A stretch of DNA of 64,000 nucleotides from Triplophysa rosa. Its lineage: Eukaryota; Chordata; Actinopteri; Cypriniformes; Nemacheilidae. The stretch lies in contig NC_079891.1 of NCBI RefSeq assembly GCF_024868665.1, positions 10,380,308 through 10,444,307 of the forward strand. Direction: 5' to 3'. Below the pieces are notes generated by a model. That model was not told the DNA's origin and ran no database searches. It was given only the letters and a program-made list of their open reading frames with translations. Below, piece by piece: positions 44,733 to 55,967 of this stretch (position 1 is its first letter; each line of letters begins with the position of its first letter). The translations under genes were made by a program, and so were the position numbers.

Positions 44733-44964
44733 CTACCCAGAGTTTAATTAACACCCTTGCTAGTGTTAAGAGTTTTACTCTACCACAGTGTTGATAATTT
44801 TACTCTGTTAGTGTTGAGTTATTAACTCTAAATACTGATAATTTAACACATTTAATAGTTAATTAACACCCTTGCCAGTGTTTAAAGTTTTACTCTACCA
44901 GTGTTGATCATATCAATTTGTTAGTGTTGAGTGATTACTCTAAATACTGATAATTAAACACTTT
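44733..44964. repeat. Subterminal tandem repeat, unit about 116 bp
   Basis: Two consecutive units, each starting TTAATTAACACCCTTGC and ending ATACTGATAATT...TTTAATAG, with a partial third unit after them. They lie just inside the left end of the CACTA-like element and repeat the GTGTTGA motif of the termini. Confidence 0.85.
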
Positions 44965-45309
44965 TTAATAGTTAATCACACTTAAATGGTCAATATTGAA
45001 ACACTATCGGTCATTGATCTTAAATAGACAAAGAATCAATTAATCAGAAGTACTAACGACTTCTCAGTTTTATTTCACATTCTTAAATCATTATAATGTG
45101 ACGTGAAATACAGAGCATTATCACTTACAAACTTTAGGATAAAATGTACTTACACATCACAAGAGCATTACAGTTGGAACAATATAAAACTGGATGCCTC
45201 TTAAATTCAAATTTGATACAGGAAATCACAGCAGATGTTAAAGTTTCTGTAAATAATGCAATACATTCTTTTAATAAAACCAGCTTACGTTAAACTCTGG
45301 ATATTAAAA

Positions 45310-47695
45310 TCATTTAACAAGGGTCAAACCAAGCTTTTCAGACAATGAGAAAGTAACACAAATGCTTTCTTCTGGTCCACATGCACACTGCATATCAAAT
45401 GGCTTGTAAAATCGCAGACTTTTGAGTTGAATAACAGTTTCCTTGTATTCACCATTACTTACAACAAAAGCATGTTTGTGTTCACTGAAATATTCTGTGA
45501 CCAGTTCATTGACTATGAAAGCTATACACTCACCTATTACAAGAATCTGTGCTATTTTGGAAAATACAGGAAGCTCATGTTTTAAATTATTGCAAACAAG
45601 AAGTCCAACTCTGTACTCAATGCCATCAATTTTAACCCAATTAGTGCAATAGACATTTTCCTGCACAGGAATTTTAAGAGAAGACAACAATTCATCACCA
45701 TCATGGTCTGCAAAAGAAAATAAAGACAATGGCCCAAACTCTTTGCGATGTAATGTTAATGAGTCCCAGTGACCTGTTAGCCTGAAGAAAAAAAGACATG
45801 TACACCTTTTGTGAATGCATCAATTTTGCTTGGAAGGCTACCAAGTTTAAAGGAACAGGCAGACTTTAAAAAAAGACAAGTCCCATCTACAATACAAAAC
45901 TACTGCCAAGCTGACCATTTGTAAACATCTCACCAGAACACTGCTCACTGTCTCTCTGATGTTTTGCTGACAGAAGAAGTGAGGACACAGTAGAAGTTGA
46001 AGTAAGTCCCATGGCTTCTTCGATGATTCTTGGCTTGAAAGCTGTATCCCACCTTTCAAGCAACTTTGACGATGTCTCTGTATTGAAGATCAGTGAGAAG
46101 TCTTGATTCACCTTTAACAAAAACAAGAATATAAATAAGAATATTTTGCCCACTACTCTGAATAAGCTACCTCCTAACGTACCAGTCCTTTGGTGTTAAG
46201 AAACCGAGGAAAGGTCTTCAGAATATCTGCGGTCTTGTCTGGATCGTGAACAAGCCCGTGTCTGTATTTAAATGTCTCCCTCATTTTGAGCAAGATCTGT
46301 CCTTCATCTGTGGAATGTGTGAGAAATGCGACAGCTTCTCTCAAAGAATCCTCATCCTGCTGCTCAGAGCTAGAACATCTGTTCAGCAAAGGTCCACTGA
46401 CATCAGCATCACCTTTCTTGGAAAAGCTAACACTTTTCTTGTTGGTGTTCCTCTGCAGCTTTCAACCGCCAAGCAATATATCCAGTCCCACTGTCTGAAT
46501 CATAAAAATGCTCCTGTAGAATATGAAATAATGTTGAGGTTCATTATTTACAATGACAATATAGCCAGAGTTATATTATAATACCATATACAATTTAAAC
46601 ACTCACATAGCCTTTTTTTTGAAAATGGATCTCTTAGCGATGGTAAGAGAGACACAACACCAAGAGCATACTGCTCTCTCTGGTTTCTTGTGGGAATCCT
46701 CCTTGAACATCAAAAACAGACTATATTTAAGCACAACATATGTCACAGTACTGACATATAAGAACTATACATGTCAATACTAACACAAATACAAGCACTA
46801 TTCATGACACAATATGGACATTAAAATACAAATACAACATTTAATATGACAGGTGTTTCAATTTCTTTGTCACTGTCAGAGAAAAATTTAAACTTTGAAA
46901 AATCTTTTAGGAGCAAAAGAAAAAAAAAATGCTTTTACCCATGCATTTCTACCATATGAGCAACTAAAATGTTGACTAGGAGTTGTCTCATTTCGCTTGA
47001 AAGTGTTTTTTTGGAACTGTATTCAGCAAGGATGGCATCACCTCCACTGTTCTTCTCAAGGGCACAAAGGACCACCTTCCAAAACAAAAAAAGTATAGCT
47101 TCCATGTATATGCACAAAATATAAATTATTAATATAAATACTATTCAGACTTTTACAAGTTACCTTTTTTGCTTCAGCCGCGGAGTCATCTGATGGCTTA
47201 GAGCTTTTGGAAGGACGTTCTGGGGTTTGATCATCAAGTTCAGTTGATGAATGACTACGACTTTGTGACAATGTGTCAGTGCAAGGGCTGCTTGTTGCAT
47301 ATGATGACAAAAATTCTGAAACACACAAACCTATTACAACAGATCCTAAAATAGTTTGAGAAGACAAAAAGGTAATCATACTGTACCTTAATTTTGTCCT
47401 CTAGCTGTGAGCAACATATCAGGTCTCGCCTTGAGTACATCTTGTAAAATGTCCTCGTCAATTTCAGTATCAGTGTCATCAAAAATACACAGATCTGTCC
47501 TGGCGGGTAGGCCAAACCGACTGTGGACTAAACATGAACAGCATTTATATATGTAGAGAAGAGAAGCAACAAACAAATCAATTAAAGTTAAATTTTACCT
47601 TCATTAATGAAGTCAGCGAAAGTAAATCCATCCTGCAGTTTGATAAATTTTCTTGAGCCCTGATATCTCACTTTAATGAACAGCATGTTCCAAAC
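45310..47695 (-). pseudogene. Decayed CIDE-N-like/SAMD3-like multi-exon gene
   Basis: Eight coding exons on the minus strand: 47695-47599 (ATG at 47686), 47527-47389, 47315-47164, 47075-46939, 46701-46607, 46513-46183, 46111-45934 and 45781-45310 (stop). The first two encode a ubiquitin-like CIDE-N/PB1-style fold (FIKVRYQGSRKFIKLQDGF; FDDTDTEIDEDILQDVL). A Ser-rich linker follows, then RQLLVNILVAHMVEMHG and NQREQYALGVVSLLPSLRD, then METFKYRHG-like RETFKYRHGLVHDP and FPRFLNTKGL. This order resembles fish SAMD3-like uncharacterised proteins. Breaks: an in-frame TAA four bases before the 47389 donor; eight A's instead of seven near 46620, shifting the frame before GYEHFYD; a second frame slip near 46455; and a phase mismatch between the last two exons. 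A non-coding first exon with a GTAAGT donor ends at 48855. Function unknown. Confidence 0.65.
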
Positions 47696-48854
47696 CTGCA
47701 AAGTCATTAGAGAAAGTTAGTCATAACATTAAATTTTGTAGTCAATTTTATTTATTATTAAGAAACATTCATTTTATGACATGCAAGTTATTTAACAAAA
47801 CACCAACACAAAAAATTCAGGACAGGTTTCAGTACAGTAGTGAGTGTTATTTTAATGTACCTCTTACGAATATCCTTTTTAAAATGTAAACATTTGTCTA
47901 AAGCATATGGAATTTGATTATACCATGTCTATCACTACAACATCTAAACAAATTGCCTCAGTGTTCATTATTTTTGACAAGTTAAAATTTGAACGATTGC
48001 ATGATTTTTAACTAATCTCAAATGTGGTCACAACGCGAGACTGAGTACAAAAGGGAAAAAAGAGCCAAGAAATATAAGAGATTAAGTGGTTACACACACA
48101 ACTTCGATTTTAGCAGACACCATCTTATATCGCCAACACGTGCTTGACTCACAAAACTCCTATCTGAAACCGCCATCTTGAAGGAAATAGGCCGTTTCTC
48201 AAACGCATGGCTGCATCCTCTAGAGGTCGCAATTCCAGGCTGAATCGTAATAAATAAATGTCTTATTTCATAATATTAACCATTAATGTGACTGTTATTC
48301 TTATTTTGGCGTAAATTGTTGTAATATGTTTATGACTTGCGAATGCACTGCTCAGTAACTAAAATAAACCAGGCTTGATGACGTGTGCAGCCCGCAAATG
48401 CGACGAGTTGCTGAATTCGGCCTTCCGTTTGAGAAACCGCCTGACAGGCAGAACAATTTAAAAATTTGCTATTTTTTTAGCAGTTTCTGTAACTTTAAAT
48501 ATGTCAAAAGGCACACATAATTACTGTTTTTTTATTAATTCTGTAAACGATTTAAGGTTTACCTCAACCCAATTGCAAGAAAGCACATGAATACTTAAAA
48601 TATCTGCATTAATACGTTTATTAACGTATAAAGCCAATATTCTCAGCATAAACCCGATAATCAACTACAAACAATGGCACCGTCACGAGGTAACGTTAGC
48701 AGCTCTAACTAATTTTATGTAAGGTTAACTTAGCTGATGATGAACAACAAACCTTTAAAGTTCTACATTTTTTATCGTATAACAAATTTATACTGATTTT
48801 TTAAAGTTCTTTATATATTTATAGACACCAAAATACTCAAACTAATTGACTTAC

Positions 48855-48920
48855 CTCATTACTCCTCGACACCAAGACGCTGACTGACTTTCCCGCTTCA
48901 GAACAGAAATGATTGGGGGA
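48855..48920 (-). other. Probable 5' UTR exon of the element-borne gene
   Basis: On the minus strand the sequence GTCGAGGAGTAATGAG is followed by the consensus donor GTAAGT. It lies about 180 bases inside the right end of the CACTA-like element. The next exon carries the first good ATG. The start of the exon is not defined. Confidence 0.4.
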
Positions 48921-49339
48921 GGGGCGTGAATCTTAACTCCCTTCTAACGTTCCTATTGGGAACACCAGAAAACAACCTCCCCTTCTGTAAGTTTATAACA
49001 CTGTAAGTGACAAAATTTATAAAGGAACACTAAAATTAACTCCAACCCACTCTAGAGTATGGAACACTGTATATTCAACACTGATGGTTTTGCTGTGTAT
49101 AGGCCCGTCAGTTAAATAGAGTGGATGTAGCCGCGGATGATGAGAGAAGATAAAAAGAACGATTGACAACTTTTTCGTGAATAATGTTAAGTTAACGCCT
49201 GATCCGTCCGAAAATCATAAGCAATGCTCTGACACGGAGCCATCAACCTCCCAGGTTATGTCAAGCCCTGGTCCATTTATCTTGAGATGTTTTAAGTTTA
49301 AGTTTCAGTTCAGTGAAGCACTTTAAGCACCAACACTTT

Positions 49340-49620
49340 GTCAGTAAGTTACCTTTTACCTTTCCAGTAAGTTAATTGTGCTTCAAATAAAGAACTTTAT
49401 GTTGACCAGATTGTTAGTTAATCATTTACAAGTCAATTTTAAATCCCACAAATAAACACTGCACAGTGTCCACACGACAGAGTCAACGAAACAGCCACAG
49501 TGATGCAGTTAATTAGATAACACTTTTTCAGTAAGTTACCTTTCTTGTAGAATTGTGCTTCAAATAAAGAACTTTATGTTGACCAGATTGTTAGTTAATC
49601 ATTTACAAGTCAAATTTGCC
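49340..49620. repeat. Two direct copies of an 85-bp block
   Basis: GTGCTTCAAATAAAGAACTT followed by TATGTTGACCAGATTGTTAG and TTAATCATTTACAAGTCAA occurs at about 49378-49437 and again at about 49555-49614, with related flanks (CAGTAAGTTACCTTT). Confidence 0.9.
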
Positions 49621-49672
49621 TATATGGACAGCGATTTAAAAAAAAAGTGAACTGGTAAAACTGCAGTGTTAA

Positions 49673-51056
49673 CCCTTTAAAACCGATGGGAGCGCCCACG
49701 CTCCCGTTTGCGTGTCTCCGTTCAAGAGGCAATAAAAACGGAATCTAAATGGGTAGCAGAATAATTCTTTTTGCATACAAAATGACAGACGTTACACTTT
49801 CAGATCAAGCCTACAACACGATCCTGTTGCATTGTTTTCGCCCTCTAATGATTCTGCATAAATTGTGTAAAAATCTATAACAAAAAACTGTAAAAATGCA
49901 TCGCACGTCTTTGCGCATATGTTCTATAGATCTAAGGTTACTAGTGGTTGCGTGGTTACCTTTTCCTACGACTCCTATGACGTAATCACGTTCTGTGCAC
50001 TATGACCCTAAGGTTTGTCGCATGTGGTGACAGCACAAGCCGCGACATTGGATCTCCGTTTGCGGTATGCTGTACGTTCTACTCGTCGTTGTGTCTCTTT
50101 ATCATTACAGTCCGTTGCTTGATCATTTCTTTCACACATGCACATTTACAAACGCAAGTGCAAACACACACACTTGGATGCGTAACGTTATGACTGCACG
50201 GAAAAAGAAGTATACGAGCGCGGAGGATTTGGAGCTACTACTCGCGTCCGACGAAGATGAACTTTCCGACTGCTCATCTGCTCCAGTTTCAATCAATTTC
50301 CATTCATGTGCGAGGTCTGCCAAGTTGCCCCTCTGTGTAATTCTGTACAGGAACTGCCACAAGTCTCATCACAGCTAGGCTGTGTATATGTAGCGGTCTC
50401 TTTCAGTATGTTTAGGTTTGTTTTGGGTTATTTATGTTTTATTTATTTATTTATCTTTTTGACCCCACAAATTCAAATGCTCTCCATTTATGTGTGAAAC
50501 ATGTCAAGAGCCCCTCTGCGTTATTCTGGTCAGGAACTGTCACAAGTGTCATCACAGCCTTTTTGCATCTATAGTTCTGATAAAGTACAGATATTAGGGT
50601 AATTTATTATTTTACATGGTCTGTTTTAGCCGTTCAATCAACATTGCTCTCAAAAGCAGTATTTTATCTGTTTTACTTCACAACGCACCGTTTACAAAAA
50701 TGATTATATCTCACAAACTATTTTATGTAAACAGTCCAAATAAATTGTGTGTGTTTTTGAAGTGTTTGATGCAAGTTTTTTACATTGACAAGTTTGAGGT
50801 TGATATTTGTGATAATTCTGTATTTAGTCAAATATATTGGGAAAAAAAACAATTTTCCTTTTTTTGGGGGGTTTATTGCACTTTTGACCTGTTTACCTAG
50901 TTACTATTGATCAATTACATACATAGCCTTCAAATTGGGGGTGTAAGGATTGTATTGATGTATGGCATGTGAAAATACTCAAAAGCATGACAGCACAGCA
51001 TGTAAAAATACTAAAATGTACTCTAGCGTAATTGTTCAATGGCAGGTCATAAAGGG
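49673..51056 (+). mobile_element. piggyBac-like element, internally deleted
   Basis: TTAA flanks (49669-49672 and 51057-51060). Ends CCCTTTAAAACCGATGG and, reversed, CCCTTTATGACCTGCC. It keeps only short N- and C-terminal pieces of a transposase. Confidence 0.8.
50190..50570 (+). pseudogene. piggyBac transposase N- and C-terminal relics
   Basis: From the ATG at 50190 the frame reads MTARKKKYTSAEDLELLLAS and DEDELSDCSS, an acidic piggyBac-type N-terminus. It passes directly into a C-terminal cysteine/histidine cluster (PLCVILYRNCHKSHHS), ending at 50378, so the entire catalytic core is deleted. About 185 bases later (about 50490-50560) a second copy of the same zinc-binding tail occurs (CETCQEPLCVILVRNCHKCH). 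The piggyBac C-terminal cysteine-rich domain normally binds the element ends. The relic has no catalytic aspartates. Confidence 0.6.
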
Positions 51057-51498
51057 TTAAATGCGATGCGGTCTTTTGTGCTGGTGCACCTAAAAAAAAA
51101 CGTTAGGCGCACCAGTGCAACCAATGCAAAAAGTTAGTCTAGAGCCCTGACATGAAAGACTTGGAAAAAGTGCACATAACAAAAGTTAAACTATGCATGA
51201 ACACACAGACATTAAGAGTCCGTATATGAATCTCAATAATAGTGACAATCAAATGAAAAGCGTCATGTCGGAATGCATACTGGGTGTATAGTACAAAACT
51301 CATCCATGACTCCCAGCATGCATTGCGGTATGAATGAATTATGCATATGAATTCCTGTTTGTTTCTTAGGGCCCTATCATACACTTGGCGCAATGCAGTG
51401 CCAGGTGCGACGCAAGTGTTTTTTGCTAATTTCAGCCTGACGCAGTTATCATTTTCACGTCATGTGTAGTGTTGTTTAAATGGCAAATGCATTTGCAC

Positions 51499-53662
51499 TA
51501 GGGCTGCAGCTATCGATTCTTTTACTAATCGAGTATTCTACTGATTTTCCATCGATTAATCGGGTATTCGGATAATAAGTACTTTTTCTTTATTAAAAAG
51601 CAATACTAAATATACAAGAGAAAATAAGACAGGTCTCTTAAAATGAGTAAAACAACTAATTTGTTTCCTTTTTAGAACAATTAGTTTTTATTGCTGAAAT
51701 AGCATACATTAATATCTGTGAAAACTAAACCCATTTAGTACATTCCATTGCCATATTAAATTCAAAATGCAATATAATACAAATATATAAATAAGAAACA
51801 TGAATAAAAATGGAAATAACAATTTCAAACAATAGCCTATGACTTTTATTTTGGCAGGTTGTCAGAAGACCCTTATTTTTTAGTATGTCTGTTTGGTTCT
51901 TCACTCAAACAATAACATGTTTGTGAAATAAACTCTCAGCGCAACTCTGGAGGTGAAGTTCATGTCCTCATTCAGCGCAGACGCAGACAAATTCATGAGC
52001 ATCACGCGTGTAGCACGTTAAACTGTGCAGTTTATTCACTCAGACACGCAGACCAGACAGATGAAATGTGTAAATAACAGGATTCGGTGTCCACTAGTCC
52101 GCATCTAGTTTGATGGACTCAATGCAGCCGGAAAACAAGGTTCACTCGTAAAATAGACTAAAACTGAGTAAAATATCAGTTCACCATTTCAATAAGCTAT
52201 TAGGGCTGTGACGGTGGCAGTTCTTTTTACCACCGCGGTGGTAATAGATGGTGCGGTGGTTGATGTCTTGTGTTCATTAACTGAAGAGGCGTATGTTAGT
52301 TACTTTTGGTTTATTAGACTCCTCGAACTCTGTGGAACATATTCATCTCGTCACAACTACTCTTGTTCGTCTGCCTGTTCCCTTATGCCGTCCTTTTCAC
52401 TCTCTGGCCCCCTAGTGGGCGGATGACATTAGCAATGTACAATACCCTTGACAGTTGAGAAATATATATTATTTATATAAATAATATTTATATTATTATA
52501 TTTGCGTGTAGCAACCACATGACGAGTGGAAGAGAAATATAGACCTTATTTAAATACTTGAAATTGTTAAATAATTGAAATATGATATCTGAAATAAATG
52601 AGGATGAAACATCCGTCAATGTTTAACGCGCAAATCCATCAGTGAAACGGCACACTACAGCATATAAAACATTTAAATAAACATCAGTAAACAATGAAAA
52701 CTTAAATGATATAAGAAAGCTAAATACTAGATAAAAAAGCTCTTGTTGCAGTAACTTCAGTCAGTGGCGTATTAACCCTTACAGTCCTTAACAATTCCAT
52801 TTGAAACAAACTGTTTAAACCTACATTGGCTTTCCTATTCAGATTGCCATAAAAACTTTACTTTTTCCGACTCGTCGTTGATGTGAAACTTACTTGTTGA
52901 CATTGTCCAGATTAAAATGTGTACAGTATGGAGTCAGACTCCATAGTACAGCTGCACTAAATGCGCGTTCAGAAGATGTGCACAGGAGCGCAAATGAAGA
53001 GATGTCTCTCCGCAACCGCGGCAAAACCTGCGCGCGCTCCGACACTAAGCAAGCGGGTCATAGCCAGTTTTGATTTTAAGTATCTGTTCATTTCACAACA
53101 AGAGCCATTGCAAAACCCGCAGAATAACCTGGGTTTTGCCGTGCAGGTCTGCGCTCGAACGCACCAACGGAAACGTATGCCAATAATTTCTGTTAATTTA
53201 AAATCTTTTAAATAAAACCATCCACAACTGAAAGGCTACAACTAGCAATCGTTATCGCAACTCTCATATTTATTACACCTATATTTGTCAGAGTGACGTG
53301 CACTACCGCCGGTGGCAGTTCACCACCGTCATGGCACTTTACCATCGCGGTGGTGCGGTTGTTACGGCAACCGTCACAGCCCTATAAGCTATCAGTTATT
53401 TATCAGCATGAGTAACACGTGTGAGCGTGTGAACAGACTAAAATGCGTGTGTCTCACGGTGAATGCATGAGACTTGAGAGCCCTGTAACATGAATAGAGT
53501 TTAGCGGGCTGTGCGTCAGTAATAACGGTCCGTGGGGAAACGCAGTGCTCCGTGTGTACTGTACTTAAATGGATTAAACGAGGCTTCGAGGCAACAAAAA
53601 TTGCCTCGATGATTTTTTGTATTCGAATAACTCGAGTTACTCGAGGAATCGTTTCAGCCCTA
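51499..53662. mobile_element. hAT element with ATTTGCAC duplication
   Basis: Ends TAGGGCTGCAGCTATCGATT and GAATCGTTTCAGCCCTA, with a perfect 8-bp duplication ATTTGCAC at 51491-51498 and 53663-53670. Subterminal ATCGATTAATCG and CTCGAGTTACTCGAG motifs. It carries a second complete hAT. No transposase is recognisable. Relatives lie at 20376 and 32838. Confidence 0.92.
52201..53384. mobile_element. Nested hAT element (TAGGGCTGTGACGGTGGC ends)
   Basis: Ends TAGGGCTGTGACGGTGGCAG and GCAACCGTCACAGCCCTA, with a perfect 8-bp duplication TAAGCTAT at 52193-52200 and 53385-53392. Subterminal ACCACCGCGGTGGT palindromes. Non-coding. It is inserted in the hAT 51499-53662. Confidence 0.93.
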
Positions 53663-53916
53663 ATTTGCACCCATTTGTGCGCCCATGGGCGTGATGGTCT
53701 GAAAACGGGGTGTGTTCAGGCGCATTGTTGGCGCGTTGCTATTTTGAGGCAACTGAAATAGACCATTGACCGGCTGACAGGCGTGTGCACAGCGCACATA
53801 CATTCTGCATGTTATACATAGAGGGACGCACAGAAGCACACAAACATGCCAAATATTAAAAATAACCGGATTGCATCGAAAAGATGATTATTGTATACAT
53901 AAAGATAAAAAAAACT

Positions 53917-54010
53917 GGCTTGTCCTATAGATGGTCTGCTCACGTGCTTTAACCTCATCTGCTCTTGTGCGAGGTTAAAGCACGCGAGCAGAACATCTAT
54001 AGGACAAGCC
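53917..54010. repeat. Long hairpin, 40-nt arms
   Basis: GGCTTGTCCTATAGATG...GTGCTTTAACCTC at 53917-53956 pairs with GAGGTTAAAGCACGCGAGC...CATCTATAGGACAAGCC at 53971-54010, with few mismatches and a 14-base loop. Confidence 0.85.
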
Positions 54011-54075
54011 GGATTTTTGATCACAATAATGGTGGTTTGTTGGAAGTTCCACATTCTTTCAACAATAATTCCTTG

Positions 54076-54422
54076 TAGGGCTGCTCGATTATGACAAAAA
54101 TCATGATCACGATTATGTTGGCCAATATTGAGATCCCGATTATTTAACAAGATTACTCATTAACTTTTAAAACAACATAGAAAAACGAAAACTTGGCTTT
54201 TAAACTGTGAATTCAACTGCAAAATAAATGTAAAGAAATAGCACAGCTGAAACACTGTAAAGGAAAAGGGTGCACTGTGGATTTATACCACAAGAAAAGA
54301 GAGGATCCTTGCAAAATGGAATGCAGCACAATAATCGTTTTGCCTCGATTATTTTGTTTTTGTAATTGTTGAAGGCCAAAATTGGCGATTACGATTAATT
54401 TTCGATTAATTGCACAGCCCTA
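54076..54422. mobile_element. hAT MITE, family 1, copy 2
   Basis: Same ends and body as 16777-17121 (TAGGGCTGCTCGATTATGAC ... ATTGCACAGCCCTA). Perfect 8-bp duplication ATTCCTTG at 54068-54075 and 54423-54430. Confidence 0.93.
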
Positions 54423-54430
54423 ATTCCTTG

Positions 54431-55965
54431 TGCAAAAGTGCTATGATTCAATGGCATTAACATTAACAAATCACCAATTTTTAACATTGGTTGATTACCT
54501 GCTTAAAGTGTGTTTAATTAGGGTTGAAGCTAAACTCTGCAGGACAGAGACTCTGCAGGATCAGAATTGCCCCCGTCTGGTTCAGAGTTAATTTGTTTAT
54601 CTGAATATTTTGTTTATTATCACCATTGTTGAGATTCATATATTGATTATTGATGTCTGTGTGTGTCTGAGATGTGCCATAGATTAACTTTTATTTGCAG
54701 AGTTTGTTTACAAGTTTCTCCCATTAACTGATTGCCACAACATTGCTGGACCTGCCGACAGTTTTAAAATGTGTATGAATTGGTCTTTTGGGCTTGTTTG
54801 TATCATGTTTTAAATTTTATGGCAAATAAATAAATCAAGACCTCACGATACAGTATCACACAGCATTGGTAACTTCACAAATGGCTTCAGAATTGGAGTT
54901 TGACTTTGGATTAGATCAAGTTACGACTGTTAAACATCAATACGCAATCAACCTCACCAGATGTCACTTGTTTTGCTGTTTTGTAACCTATTTACACTAA
55001 AGAAATCAAGGGTCAAGAGCCCAACTGAAGCAAACACTGATCACCATAATGGTGACTTTAATTGAAAACAACATTTAAACCTCTCACTTAATTCTCTGCC
55101 AGTGTTCATCATTAATGACTTAATAAGATTCAGGTCTGTGTCATAAGGGTGTGATTTCAGACACTTTTAGACATTTTAAACAATGTCTGCACTGGTACTT
55201 TAACAGATAAACTTAAGATATCGAACCTAACAGCATAAGCGAACCTGGACTAAAATGTTTTTTTTGGCCCGGACCAAAATAATCAAGAGAACCGAACTAC
55301 AAATGTGAACACAACCCAATCGGTGTTTCCCACAGGATTTTGTATGACTATGGCGCAAGGAGGCTTCATGTGCAAATTAACATATTTGTGACATCATCGC
55401 GTTGAACTTGCGTTTAATCGGTTTCATACACCACGCTATTTTAATACAACTTACATTCTCAATGAAGCCATTGTTGTTTACATATTTTATGTTTCTGTCT
55501 TCAGACATAAGAAAATTTCAGACGATTGTTGATGCAGGGTTTTTCTTGGGTCATTATTATTAAGGTATATTCTTTTCTAAACAAATTCTGTAAATTAATG
55601 TTTGATTGTTTATTGGTGCATCGATGTTGCGCTGCACTGCACCCTTGTTAACTGCGCGAGATTCGACTATTAGTCGACTATAAGCAAGACAACTATAGGT
55701 AAGAGCACAATTGTACTTAACAATCCAGAATATTTTTAAAATATTTCCTCGGTCTGGCATTGTAGTCGCCCATTAGATATTTTGTCAAAAAATGCAGTAT
55801 TTTACAAATGCAATGGCAAATCTCTACTAAACTTGCTATGGTTCATCAAGGTCATGTTCTGAGAGGACCTGTAAAGTTATAGCCCAGCGCCCCCTAGTGG
55901 TCATCTGACATGTCCAATATATTTCCCCTTTGGGCCGTCATTGGGCTTGACCCAGTAGTTTTTTT
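54431..55965. other. Intronic DNA, mostly unassigned
   Basis: No gene recognised. About 65 bases near 55013-55080 (GGTCAAGAGCCCAACTGAAG, CACTGATCACCATAATGGTG) are an inverted relative of 40700-40775, so an unidentified dispersed repeat lies at both sites. Confidence 0.4.
55887..55900 (-). promoter_or_regulatory. CTCF-like core motif in intron 5
   Basis: On the minus strand CCACTAGGGGGCGC fits CCASYAGRKGGCRS at every position. This is sequence match only. Confidence 0.35.
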
Positions 55966-55967
55966 TT

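Larger units (their letters stand above)
44656..49097 (-). mobile_element. CACTA-like element carrying a multi-exon gene
   Basis: The left end CACAGTAAAACTGACAGTGC and the reversed right end CACAGCAAAACCATCAGTGT are inverted repeats, with further CAACTCCATGGGAGTT and GGAGTTAATTTTAGTGTT-type subterminal motifs. TA flanks both sides. Short CACxG termini, subterminal tandem repeats and a 2-bp duplication fit the CACTA/EnSpm style. A spliced minus-strand gene fills almost all of the 4.4 kb, with its promoter-side exon close to one end and its stop codon about 650 bp from the other. Confidence 0.6.
41612..51149. mobile_element. Composite hAT, copy B, hosting at least five elements
   Basis: Left end CAGGGCTCTAGAGTGCGACC, right end TTAGTCTAGAGCCCTG. 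Both ends contain GGTGCGACC/GGTGCGCC-type subterminal motifs. ACATG directly abuts both ends (a 5-bp match; a full 8-bp match is not present). Inside are the hAT 41851-44600 (with 42548-43689 and 43919-44350 in it), the CACTA-like unit 44656-49097 and the piggyBac-like unit 49673-51056. Confidence 0.65.
51369..53830. repeat. Older repeat (AGGGCCCTATCATACAC type) split by a hAT
   Basis: AGGGCCCTATCATACACTTG followed by GCGCAATGCAGTGCC at 51369-51498 resumes after the hAT at 53671 with GCGCCCATGGGCGTGATGG and GCGCATTGTTGGCGCG. These GGCGCA-rich blocks resemble a common cyprinid MITE family. The right edge is uncertain. Confidence 0.4.

Noticed and set aside
53272..53384. GC-rich inverted blocks near the inner hAT end as a regulatory palindrome
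   Set aside because: They are the subterminal repeats of the hAT 52201-53384.
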